DNA of 64,000 bases from Petrosia ficiformis (lineage: Eukaryota; Porifera; Demospongiae; Haplosclerida; Petrosiidae): positions 48,648,896 through 48,712,895 of the forward strand of contig OX345636.1 in the NCBI GenBank assembly GCA_947044365.1, in the 5' to 3' direction. Positions 11,301 through 21,097 of this stretch are shown here, piece after piece. Every line of letters begins with the position of its first letter. Position 1 is the stretch's first letter. Both the position numbers and the translations under genes were made by a program. The notes under the pieces were generated by a model. The model was given only the letters and a program-made list of their open reading frames with translations. It did no database searches and was not told where the DNA came from.

Positions 11301-14300
11301 GTAGCATTGACCACTGATCACTGGACATCTCGAGCAGTGGATTTCTTTTTGGTGTTGACAGTGCACTTCATCACCCAAGAATGAGAACTTATGACTCGAG
11401 TATTACAAACAAGGGAAGTAAGAGACCGTCACACTTCAGCCAACATAGATAATGATTTTCAAACTATTGTTGAAGAAAGGGATCTTTTGACAAAGGTGGC
11501 TGGAATCACAAGTGACATTGCCAACAATATTGTTGCAGCATTGGAATTATTGCCATGTAGTTTTATACTATGCTATGCTTTGCCCATACTTTTCAAATGG
11601 CTGTGAAGGAAGGATTGAAAGTTCTGCTAGTTGAAGTGCTTCTTGCTCGCTTCAGAAAGGTGGTATGCTACTTTAACCCTTCATATGTGTTTTCAATTAT
11701 TCCCGTTTGTGGGCGTGGTGCGAAAGAAATTTGTGGAAATATTCTGATTGATTTTATAGTATGAAATCATGGAATATAAAAGAAACTGATATGCACACAG
11801 CATGAAGAAGATGTTTATTTAGTTTAATGGAGCCCAAAAATCGAAGCTACATGCCTAACAAAGGCGATAAAGAGACGCTAATTGTGGGTGTTGCTACTGA
11901 CTACTACACTTTCAAACACTCGCCTTGCTGCTTTCCTGTACCTAACGAAGCATGTTTTTGGTATCTACTGCTTTCTTAGATGGTCTTCTGTCTAACTAAG
12001 TCAGTTAAAAGTCACTGCTATTTAGAATGAGGAAGTTATGCAGGCGAGTATAGAGGTGGGCATTGCCCGTGGAAGTACTAAATTTTCAAGCGCTCGTCTT
12101 ACTCTCTTCCTGGTGATAACGAAGCATAAATGTAACATCAATGGCTTGCTTAACAACTCTTCTTTCCAGCAAAGTAAGTTAGAATCTTGAGTCTTATAAA
12201 ATGTGAGAGTTATAGAGCTGCAAGTTATTAGATATTAAGTACTCCGCCCACTAATCAGCCGGTGCTATAAAGCGCCTTCCGCAATTAAAATTATACTGGG
12301 TGTGGTGCTCTAAAGTGCCTTCTGCAAATGAAGGGTTAAGCACAGCTGTGCAACATCAAGAGCCTTAGAGGCTGGACTAGGAGTACCTCAAACAACTTGT
12401 ACAAGAAGTGTCTACCAAATGGAACAGTTCGTATGAGATGCTCTCTTGTATAGCAAAACGACAGACAGCTATCTCAGCTATATTAGCAGAAACCAAAAAG
12501 GCAGTGGACAGGGACATGATACTGACTGGTGGAGAAGTTGTCCAAACTGAGCGTGCTATAGCTGTGCTGAAACCCCTAGCTCAGGTAACTGATATGCTTG
12601 GTGGTGAGAAGATGCCCACAAGTAACTTATAGGACATTTATGTGTGCTTTAATGCTCAATCACATGATATATTTCCTGTAATTTGTTTGGTCATACAAAG
12701 TGCACCAAATTACAAGGTTTCTGACACAATCCAAATTGGGAGTATCTTATCAACCACTAGATACAGTTGACTGGTTCAACACAAATAACGCAACCAAATA
12801 GACTAGACATATTGTCTCAGCAAGTGTATACAGGCATATTAAAAAAAACACACTATATACCATTTTTAAACAACCACATACCTGGACATGCAACAAATGA
12901 AGGTTTGGACTAATATTCTTCTTGATGAGTGAATTAAATTAATTGGTTTGGCCTAACTATATACATGTACATAACACATACCAGTATATAAACAGTACTG
13001 ATAACAACTAATATAAACATTACGGAGGATAACACATTGTACATGTACTTACATATATTGTACTTAAACAAACATTCATTGTTTACACAAAGATTATTTT
13101 ATGAAAACATTACCTTACAGGCTAATAGGTTGGCATTAGACATGTACATACACATGTAAATGTACATGTACATGTATATGTACATGTACATGCATATCTA
13201 TAGTATACAACTACATGTACTAATTACATGACTACATGTGTATTACATAACCATATGTACATTCATACATAAATGTACATAACACATACATGTACATGCA
13301 GAGTACAAATGCATACTGTACAGTGTATACAACTATACATGTACATGTACATGTGCACATGGATGTTACAATTGGGCATAGATGTATACAAGTATATATA
13401 CATGTACCAGAGTTTTTGATCGTTTTGAAGCATGGGCCAAATTGAAAAATAGTTTATGCTGTTAGTGATATTACCTGTGCCACTGGCCCAGAGAGAGAAC
13501 TCTGCAGTGCCAAATAAGAAGCTCTTTAGGCCAATGGTGCGCCATATAAGCTTATCAAAAACACTGACATGTACATACAGTTTATATACATGTACATACA
13601 TAAATGACTACCACCCACCCTTTGTATACTATTAACAAGCAACATATTGAGTACATATACATGTACATACATAAATGACTATCACCTACCCTTTGTATAC
13701 TATTAACACTGACATGTACATACAGTTTATATACATGTACATACATAAATGACTATCACCTACCCTTTGTATACTATTAACAAGCAACATATTGAGTTCA
13801 TGATCATACATGTACATACATAAATGACTATCACCTACCCTTTGTATACTATTAACAAGTAACATATTGAGTACATATACATGTACATACATAATTGACT
13901 ACCACCTACCCTTTGTATACTATTAACAAGCAACATATTGAGTTCATGATCAGGATGAAGAACAAGAGAGCAAGTCAAGTATCCAATCCTTTTATCAACA
14001 ATATTATTACTCTGTGTAAATGTCACAGCATGAATATGTCCCCAAGGACAATTGACTCCTAACATCTCACAATATAATAGGCGAATTAAATATTCTCTCA
14101 TTTGACGCTGAGATTGGAAATAAGAGAAAATGAGAGTGATAGTGGAAAAGCCAACAAAACAGTAATATACCCAAGTTAACATGAAAACACTCTCAAAATG
14201 TGTTTCAGGAGCCGATAAACACCTGAAATATTTCATAAATGGTAGTGGGGTGTATACAATGTTTAATGCAATTTTCTGCTATAGGAACAACTTTTAGTAG

Positions 14301-15248
14301 ATCATGAAATAGTGTAATGTGTATGCATCTTAATTATGGACTAATTGTTATTAGCACACTGTAAACAATGTCAATAGGTACACATGTATAATGATTAAAT
14401 GGTACATTGTATATCATACACAACAACATAGAATATAAATACATGTAGGAGGGATCATAAAACTCTCCTATTAGTAGAATTTCAATCCATAAATGTGCAA
14501 GTGTTTACAAAAATCCATCATATTTTTGGCTCAAATGCTTGGATGTAAGTAAATGTTTACTACTGTGACATGAAGCCCATGAGTTTTGGTATCCAGGAAG
14601 ACATATCATGAAGCTTCTTCCATAACAAATTTCATTTACTATTATCACAGTATTATAGTCTTGCATGTCCAGTGTATTACAAAGGGGAGGAAACATCTGG
14701 GGAAACTTTGACCAACAACTAATAATTAATTTAGAAGTTTCACTACACTCATGATTCTAAGAAAGCCATAGATATATATATATATATATATATATATCTA
14801 GAATGATTATCTGTTGGCAGTATACAAACAGTATTCGAAAGCATAGCATTCTTAAATTGTCTATAATTATATACATACATTTCAGTGGTAATAGGTCACA
14901 AGATCAAACAAATTTGATTGGCTTTGCCAGAAATCCTGCAATTCATCATGTAGTTTTGGTGTTTCCTCCTTTATGTGATACATTAGTCACATGAGACTTT
15001 ATGTATGTATAATAACAAACTGAAAACACAAAATCACCATTGTTAAAATAACTTACTGTATTGGTATCTCTTGATGCCATTTTCTCTTTCAATATGGCTG
15101 ACTCTCTCTTCATTATTCTATCTTCTTCATGTTTTGTTTTTGCCTCTCCTATAGCTCTCACTAATAGTTGAAAGGATTTGGATGGACCTGGTCCACTGGG
15201 GGTCAGCTGGGACAGTGCAATGGCTGTCTTTTGTAATGTAGACTCCAT
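7344..15248 (-). CDS. AP4E1: AP-4 complex subunit epsilon, N-terminal exons
   Basis: Large chain of the AP-4 adaptor, which forms non-clathrin vesicles at the trans-Golgi network. Five exons on the minus strand keep phase: 15057-15248, 13910-14107, 9968-10089, 9196-9355 and 7344-7510, about 279 residues of an expected 1,100 or so. They encode the start of the adaptin alpha-solenoid. Matching blocks in order are TKHEEDRIMKRE, YLIRLLYCEMLG, DKRIGYL, EVSMALIIICRLIGGEMIP, ELVRKKALLAMHHFY, RRALSDPDPGVMEAAL and FDYHGVPAPW. The start ATG at 15246-15248 lies two bases after an ATTACAG acceptor, so a 5' UTR intron is likely. The last exon's donor (GTTAGT) is less certain. No exon for the remaining solenoid, hinge or ear was found below 7344, so the gene may be truncated or its exons may lie outside. 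Introns hold many repeats. Confidence 0.85.
7754..7825 (-). tRNA. tRNA-like gene, anticodon GGA, copy 1
   Basis: Minus-strand 72-nt cloverleaf. The acceptor stem GCCTTGG pairs with CTGAGGC, using two G-T pairs. The A box TAGCTCAGTTGG and B box GGTTCGAATCC match the Pol III consensus. The anticodon stem TCTGT/ACAGA is perfect around loop CTGGAAT, giving anticodon GGA, which reads the serine codon UCC. It is odd for serine because the variable loop is only five bases where tRNA-Ser has a long arm. The D stem has one mismatch. A T-rich stretch (ATTTTTC) follows as a Pol III terminator. It may be a tRNA-derived repeat rather than a working tRNA. Confidence 0.7.
8063..8134 (-). tRNA. tRNA-like gene, anticodon GGA, copy 2
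   Basis: Second copy of the 72-nt tRNA-like gene, 309 bp from the first and with the same sequence, including the short variable loop and the D-stem mismatch. Pol III A and B boxes and the downstream T-run are kept. Being intact but tandem, intronic and tied to a GAAA microsatellite, it could be a SINE head or an expressed tRNA duplicate. Confidence 0.7.
8371..9000. repeat. 88-bp minisatellite
   Basis: About seven head-to-tail units of about 88 bp, each starting TGTACTCTTCCTATACATAT and carrying CACTGTAAATGTTCTCTCAT followed by TACATG palindromes. Alternate units show GTATATAG or GTATATCA, a sign of a two-unit higher order. A single unit remnant precedes the tRNA array at 7614-7665. The long open frames over it come from the repeat period and are not genes. 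Confidence 0.9.
9519..9770. repeat. ~85-bp tandem repeat, three units
   Basis: Three consecutive units in an AP4E1 intron share TGTAGGCTTCTGTAATTATA, ACTAAAATCCAGGATTTAC and CTTGTATCAGACTATAACCT, starting near 9519, 9602 and 9689. They are slightly diverged. Confidence 0.85.
10261..10295. repeat. Poly-T tract
   Basis: Runs of T broken by single G or C bases in an AP4E1 intron. It is possibly the tail of a retroposed sequence, but no body was identified. Confidence 0.6.
10505..10590. mobile_element. Fragment of the 31.7-kb hAT-type MITE family
   Basis: The stretch with AAGTTGCATCATTATGGGGG and CCATTAATGGGCATGGTGCA parallels 31848-31920 (AAGTTGCGTCATTCCCGGGG, CAATTAATGGGTGTGGCGCG) inside the hAT-type element there. 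It is diverged by what look like mostly C-to-T and G-to-A changes, as expected for decay of methylated CpG. Confidence 0.5.
10701..12632 (+). pseudogene. hAT/ZBED-type transposase relic
   Basis: A decayed hAT element. Its left end, near 10707, reads AGAGCTGGGACAATTAATTG, a common hAT start. Worn BED zinc-finger sequence spans about 10855-11050. The core follows in pieces: SVALTTDHWTSRAVDFFLVL (about 11298-11360), KVAGITSDIANNIVAAL (about 11490-11545), CFAHTFQMAVKEGLKV in a shifted frame (about 11570-11620) and EVSTKWNSSYEMLSCIAKR (about 12400-12455). These match ZBED/hAT blocks for the DDE region and the conserved RWNSTY-like motif. Stops and frameshifts interrupt it, and a piggyBac-like MITE splits it at 11677-12335. 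The C-terminal dimerisation domain is not evident. It lies in an AP4E1 intron on the opposite strand. Confidence 0.8.
11677..12335. mobile_element. piggyBac-type MITE, inside the hAT relic
   Basis: A 659-bp element bounded by TTAA on both sides (11673-11676 and 12336-12339), with short terminal inverted repeats CCCTTCATATG and CAAATGAAGGG. TTAA duplication with CCC-starting ends is the mark of piggyBac. Transposase reading resumes on the far side, which fixes the insertion point. Inside are two diverged copies of a block ending in TAACGAAGCAT (about 11880-11955 and 12055-12130). No coding capacity. Confidence 0.8.
13560..13909. repeat. Tandem repeat carrying copies of AP4E1 exon 2 end
   Basis: Units of about 70-77 bp each contain CCCTTTGTATACTATTAACA (near 13618, 13690, 13767 and 13840, then the real exon at 13910) plus TACATGTACATACATAAATG. 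On the minus strand each unit repeats the last codons of exon 2 and its GTAGGT splice donor. The array therefore arose by amplification across the exon-intron border. It leaves up to four decoy donors downstream of the true one. Confidence 0.85.
14658..14997. mobile_element. MITE of the same family as 47041-47462
   Basis: A 340-bp element with imperfect terminal inverted repeats of about 40 bp: left GTCTTGCATGTCCAGTGTAT, right end RC GTCTCATGTGACTAATGTAT, both followed by AAAGG..GGAAAC. The left end, including GGAAACATCTGGGGAAACT, parallels the left end of the element at 47041. No clear target-site duplication remains. It lies in AP4E1 intron 1. Confidence 0.55.
14770..14799. repeat. (AT)n microsatellite
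   Basis: Alternating TA run flanked by ATAGATATA and TATATCTAGA, so the tract also forms a palindrome. Confidence 0.8.
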
Positions 15249-16037
15249 ATCTGTAATTATAGTGAATAATTTAACAAAGTGAAGGATGATATAAACAGAT
15301 GGCAAAATGGTCTGCAGCCTTGTACCAAGACACTTACGATGGTGGAGAGAAAAGCCTGAATTCAACTGTTTCTAAAATGCATTCTAATTAGCATGTAAAA
15401 CAACACATGGTCATTATTGGGTGTCAGTTTGTAGTAACATAGCCAAGATCAGGTGCTACACAGAAACAAAGATCGCTTGATTGAAACTATTACCTACAAT
15501 GGAAGACTACAATAGTGCACCAGATCAGAGATTAGCACATGTGTAACACAAGCTCTTTTTCTCCGCCATCTTAAAAGCTTGGGTTATGAGGCTAAACACT
15601 CTCATGCTACGAGTATATAGAAGATGCAATAAAATTGTCTTTCGGTAATAATTCAGTATTGAACTTGCAACAAGACACAGAATCAGTAACTAAAAGAACA
15701 AACAATCTTACTAAATTGACAATTTAAATTCAAGAGCAAATTATCCTTACTATTACTATCATTGAAAAGTAACATGATTAGGAAAAATAACAACCATTAT
15801 AAATATAGTGAATATTGTATTTGGGGAGTGTAAATCACACCAATCAAAACATTATTACATATAAAAATAATGAGGACACAAATCAGGATTAAAATGCAAT
15901 CATACCAGACTACCTCACTGATTTCTCTGCCCTAGTCACCCTCTCTTCTAGCCCTGATACGAAAGTAGAACTCCACGTGCTGACTGGTGACTAAACAAGC
16001 CCTACCCTCCAGAGAAGTTTGTTACACCCCATCAAAT
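15249..16037. other. AP4E1 upstream region
   Basis: No exon was recognised on either strand. It should hold the AP4E1 promoter and any 5' UTR exon, since the coding exon opens two bases after a splice acceptor. The neighbouring gene relic at 16038 points away, so this stretch is a divergent spacer. Confidence 0.4.
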
Positions 16038-16960
16038 ATGGCAACACCCAGTGCAAGCATGTATATCTCAGCTCTCGAGCAACAGCTCGCTTGTACTACA
16101 TGTATATGTCTTCATCTATATACCAACACTAGGATCTTGTCTGGTCTCCACTCTGTGTTAAAGAAGTCTAGATCTGGATCTTAATTAACTAAAAGGAGAT
16201 AACAAGTTCGTTGCAAGGACTGCAAGGAATTTGTGGAACACAATCTTTACAGCAATGTAAGGTCCAGAAGATTGAGCTCTACAAATCACTACCAGAAAAG
16301 AAAGTGGTTTCATTTTCACTTTCTATTGAATTATCAGATGCTTCTGTTTCCACTGTTCCTCTATTATCACTGTGTGTTACAGTGTATTACCAATAATTAT
16401 AGTTGAATCTACTGTCACTATATATAGGATAAGCTGTAGTTCAGTAATTCGTTGTCATCATCAAGTTAGCGTACTTATTAATGACGCTCAACTCGAGTAC
16501 CTCACTAGTCGTCCCTTTCAATCCTTGTCACCATATTAGGTAAAGAAGGAAAAAATAGTGAAGCCTTTTGGAAATGTCGAGTTTTATTGTGCTCATGGTG
16601 TTGCTGTTAAAATAACTATGTATGGAAAAAATTTCATGTCTGTTGGCAAAGAAGGTACCGATTTTGCAATCGTCGCCGAGTCACTTTCTCCTGCTACTGG
16701 ACACATTTATATTGCTGATCTGAATGATCATCATAAAAATCTTGAATTCTGACCTAACTGTCTTTCACTTAATTGGATCAGCTGAGGGAAAGTTTATATT
16801 CTGTTGCTATCGACATTCAAGGGTTCCTGTATGTAGCAGATACGTATTCAGAAATTCGCTTGTGGTGGGGCTCCTTTGGAATTAACGGGTCTGATCCTGG
16901 TCAATTCAACCATCCACAATAAGTAATTGTCAATGAAACTGATTTGATGTATATTTCAGA
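16038..16960 (+). pseudogene. TRIM/NHL-type E3 ligase relic
   Basis: Pieces in order match a TRIM protein with a C-terminal NHL propeller. An ATG at 16038 opens a RING start (ISALEQQLACTTC, LYTNTRILSGLHSV, with cysteines partly lost). B-box-like RCKDCKEFVEHNLYSN lies near 16212 in another frame. A middle part follows near 16258-16380. NHL blade sequence VGKEGTDFAIVAESLSPATG followed by HIYIADLNDHH spans about 16643-16740, and a second blade with AIDIQGFLYVADTYSE falls near 16803-16860. Stops and frame changes separate the parts, and only one or two of the usual five or six blades remain. Sponges carry many TRIM/NHL genes, so this looks like a dead recent paralogue. Confidence 0.65.
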
Positions 16961-18525
16961 TGGTGAGAACTTGTATTTCTGTCTTCACTAATATTTTGCT
17001 TTGGGACAGTTTAATTGACACATGGTTTGGCATTGAAGGTAAAAGAAATATTTTTTTTTTGTGATTATATCCTTATTACAGACTATTAGTGTATTGAACT
17101 GTATTATGTAATACTTATTAGCTACCTTTCGGTATGTATAAATAGTAGTTGTAGTTTTTAACATAGATTTTTTTGACTTGCTTATTTAATTTTTTGTTTT
17201 TATGATTTTATTAAACATTTAATTAGTTATACTCTACTTGGAAGTGAACTCAGTGTACAAAACACATCTGGAACAGTGGTTTGTATCCACAGTACACTAA
17301 TATTGCAGAGTTTGAATTGCATTGAGTACCACTTAGTACACTTGTTAGACAAGCTGGATTGTATAATTATATAATTCAATACATTATTACATTTATTATT
17401 GTCGTAATGAAAAAAAACACACAATTTTGATCTTTTTTTTTCAGCAGTTCAGTTAATTGTTCCTTTTATTTTCACTGCTCCTACAAGAGAGGACAAAGAA
17501 TATTTTTATAATACAATAAGTATATTCAGACACCATTAATTCTACCTGTTAACAACTAAGATCTTTATACCACCCACTCTGGAACTTCAGCTGTGGAGGA
17601 GATCTGGCCATTGACCATTTTTTAAGAACAATACCTTCCTTGTATATATCTTACACTGTAGGTCAAGGGTTTTGATAAAGCTATAGAGAAGTGAATCAAG
17701 ATAGGATTTAAGCAATGTATTAATGACTTACCTTCAGAACGACACAGAAGAAATGAACACCAGGTTAATCTAACTCTTCTCTCATTGGCACGACAGTCAA
17801 TGCCTTCCCAGACCATTCTTTGGGTCATTTGTTACTACAATGCCCCTGTTGCTGTACATGTACTTCTATAATAAAAATCACAACATTACAATTTTATGTA
17901 TCTTACCCACTCTGCTGGTAAAAGTTTCTTTATTTTAGCTGTTTCAAACACAAGATCTACAAAGTTTATTTTCCATCATAAAGTTCTTCCTCAGACTTTC
18001 ATATTTCACTTGCACACCAGCTATAACTAAAAGTACACAGATTTCAAAGCTTATATATTACCACTGACTTCAGAAGAAGATTATGTACAATTGGAAGTAG
18101 CTATCACTTGTGCTTCATTATAGAACTGTTATTTAAAAAGTGATAGACTATTAGGTCAAAACTTCAATAGCACAATTGCGAGATCTGATATTAAACACAA
18201 AGTCAAAATGGCAATGGCGAACATAAACATCAGATAGATGGATGTTTAAGACCACAATGCCCAACATAACATATGATCCTGCCAACAAACATTTCATAAT
18301 TGGAAAGCCTCACATATTCAGTATTTTATTGCAATTTAATGGGTATGGTATCGACATTAATTGCTTTTTCTACAATGATGACATGTAGTTCAAGAAGGCC
18401 AGGATAAATTTCTGTTTTATGACGAGTACTATGAATGGTTCTAATCCAAAAAAGCATAAAGACCACTCTGTCTAGAGACATTACATAACAACAAGCCCAA
18501 CATACACATATGACAAAGCCCGACA
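16961..18525 (-). other. Possible exons of an unrecognised minus-strand gene
   Basis: Three minus-strand stretches look like exons but could not be joined. At 17907-17970 a reading frame with FVDLVFETAKIKKLLPAEW ends at a GTAAGA donor. At 17732-17828 a frame starting MTQRMVWEGIDCRANERRV ends at a good GTAAGT donor. At 18326-18500 a frame with HKTEIYPGLLELHVIIVEK ends in a stop that overlaps an AATAAA signal. The order of the first two fits one transcript. No family is recognised and all three could be chance or transposon fragments. Confidence 0.25.
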
Positions 18526-18529
18526 TATC

Positions 18530-19100
18530 AGATAGACATTATATTACAGCAACGCCTGACACATCAGACGAACATTACATAACAACAAGCCCGAGATATC
18601 TCACGGATATTACATAACAAGTTAACAACAATGCCCAACATATGACAAAGCCCGACACATCAGATAGACATTACATAACGCAAGCCCATCATATCAGATA
18701 GGCATTAGATAACAACAAGCCTGCATACATTATATAACGACAAAGCCCAACATATCAGACAGGCACTAGATAACGGCAAGCCTGCATACATTACATAATG
18801 ACAAAGCCCAACATATGACAAAGCCCGACATATCAGACAGACATTACATAACGACAAAGCCCAACATATCAGACAGGCATTAGATAACAACAAGCCTGCA
18901 TACATTATATAACGACAAAGCCCAACATATCAGACAGGCACTAGATAACGGCAAGCCTGCATACATTACATAATGACAAAGCCCAACATATGACAAAGAT
19001 CGACATATCAGACAGACATTACATAACAACAAAGCCTGAAATATACATTACATAACAATAAGCCTGAAATATCAGACAAACATTATGTAATGATAAAGCC
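18530..19100. repeat. Satellite with higher-order structure
   Basis: Short units built from ACAAAGCCC(A/G)ACATATCAGA, CAGACATTACATAAC and CAAGCCTGCATACATTA. They are arranged into a higher-order unit of about 175 bp seen at about 18720 and 18896. The spacing is irregular and the units overlap in content, so this is a satellite and not a CRISPR-like array. Confidence 0.85.
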
Positions 19101-19374
19101 CAGGAAAATATGAATGACTTAGATTATGTTGGGATTCTAGTGGAGAAAATAGCAGTAAATATAGATACCTTGCTATTCCATATAGCAGCCATAAAACATG
19201 CTTGACAGGTTACACCAGTTTTCAAAGAAATATGTGTACAGCTATACGATACGTTCATGTGTATATATATGTTTATCAGATAAGAGTCTGCACAGTGTCA
19301 GACAATTTTTAAAGCTGTAGGTTCTTGATGTACATGTATGTACCTGTAGGCTCTAAAATATATAGTATATGTAG

Positions 19375-20054
19375 CAGAGGTGGGAAAAAGGTTTGAATCT
19401 TCGTTCGTTTACCGTGCATTTGAAGATTTCATCGCCTTAAATATCGGTATTGCTAAAATTAGCCAACGAACTTACTGATAACTGCTCATGTGCATTATGA
19501 CATCCACGTGTTGTCATGTGTTGATCATCAAGTTGCTCGAGTGTGAAAATTGAAGCGAAAACAAGTCAAGTAAGGGAGACATTAATGGTTTGGTTTTTTT
19601 TTTACTTTTCAGGAAGATACCAGGTTTGTTTCATGTAATACTTGCAAGTATACTAATTTATTATAAGCTATTACTAATTAGAGTTTATGATGAATACGAA
19701 AATGTCTCATTTATCTGTGCTGTGATGCTAAATAAAAGTAGACACCACGACAGGAGCAAGACTAGCACTTGTTATGAACCAATAATCCAGTTTTGGAAGC
19801 CAGTCAAGGAAAGAGTAACATTGATAAAAAGACATGTGAACCTTTAAACCTTTGTTTATGTTTGCGTTTTCCAACCTTCATCTCAATATGTAGCAATATG
19901 AGACCTGAACAACACAATAGCAGCACTCGGTGTCACATCGGGGTGCTATTTTGGGGTTCAGATGTTTTTCTCATTACAATTTTAACATTTGCTAACAGTG
20001 GGCATTGCCTATACGAACATCATGACGATGCACTGATCCACCCACACAATCGCT
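19375..20054. mobile_element. MITE-like region related to 54117-54480
   Basis: The left side reads GCAGAGGTGGGAAAAAGGTT. The stretch 19790-19850 (CAGTCAAGGAAAGAGTAACA, ATTGATAAAAAGACATGTGA) is an inverted relative of 54180-54240. A long open frame at 19590-19847 has no recognisable domain and overlaps the repeat, so it was not called as a gene. Confidence 0.4.
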
Positions 20055-20340
20055 GAGACATTTCCCTTGCTGTAAAACCCGATATTGTGGGGTAGCTGGT
20101 GCCAACTTGTAGTGGGGTCATTTTGTTTGCCCCAGTTGCAGTCAAAAGAGAAAGAACACAGCTTTTAAATTATTCCTACGAAGTGCTTGGGGACTTTTGA
20201 GTCCTGGTGTGCAAGTTCGTAGAGGAAGTACTCCATGTCGGAAAAATAAAGGAGCCAAGTTTGGGGTAGAGAAAATGAATGGTGGCCAAAATATATGCAG
20301 CAGATATGCCAGTGTTGGAAATGGGGGGAAGTCGAGATTA
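20055..20340. mobile_element. Partial copy of the 43.7-kb piggyBac-type MITE
   Basis: Runs parallel to 43853-44120. Shared stretches include GAGACATTTCCCTTGCTGTA, GTAGCTGGTGCCAAC, CCCCAGTT.CAGTCAAAAGAG, CTACGAAGTGCTTGGGGACT and GCCAGTGTTGGA. The 5' part of the element and its TTAA border are missing. Flanking sequence at 19975-20010 and 20437-20490 is itself similar (ATTTTAACATTTGCTA), so the MITE sits in another repeat. Confidence 0.75.
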
Positions 20341-21097
20341 GGTAATGGGTGCATTATCTAATCGAGACATTTATTGGTACACATGTAATATGTACACGTA
20401 TCAACCAGCAATTTATCAAGAGCTTTGTTTCTCGATATAATTTTAACATTTGCTAGTGACCACAAATTGTCCCTAGACCAACTTTCATCACAAGCAGTGG
20501 GTATTGCCCATGCCAACATGATGATTTATACATGCCCTCCACCTTTATAAAGATAAATTTACCAAACAATGTATGTATTTTTCTTGTACATACATACGTA
20601 CGTCTTGTGAACTGTCCTAAGTACATGCGTAAAAGTAGAAGTTCAATGGAGGAAGTTTATTACCATAACTACTGGAGTGCATAATTCCACTGTGCGTAGT
20701 GGAGTAACTAATTACAATGACCCTTTCTATGAAAGTACACTGGAATTGCCTCAAATTGATTGATGTTCATTTAATCCTCCTGAAGATAAATAGCTATAGT
20801 GTCTATATTATTAACTCAACAAGTTAGAGCAATCTATGATGTACAAAACAAAGCATACCTCCATTAATTTTTTTAATTAATAAGCACAAATCACTTCAGA
20901 TCTCTGGCCGAAACTTTCATTGAGAAGAAAATTGACTGACTATGCCAGTTGCCCTTTCACTCGTTGAGAGCATGGACAAAAGCTAGGTTTACTCCAGATG
21001 GTGATTAACCGTATAATTATTAGCTGAAAATGTTTCTCATTATACCATTATACCATTAATCTGCATAAAAATTAATTTTTGAAAGCAAATGCATACC
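20341..21097. other. Intergenic, no gene recognised
   Basis: AT-rich. The end of this stretch (21000-21097) shares motifs with 23258-23370, part in direct and part in inverted orientation (GAAAGCAAATGCATACCC against GGGTATGCATTTGCTTTC). This marks the border of the duplicated block that follows. Confidence 0.4.

Noticed and set aside
15260..15365. N-terminal extension of AP4E1 by in-frame reading upstream
   Set aside because: An ATTACAG acceptor sits directly before the chosen ATG, and the extension has intron-like composition and no match to the family.
18530..19100. Regular short repeats that might suggest a CRISPR array
   Set aside because: The spacers are themselves repeats, the units vary in length and order, and the contig is eukaryotic; this is satellite DNA.
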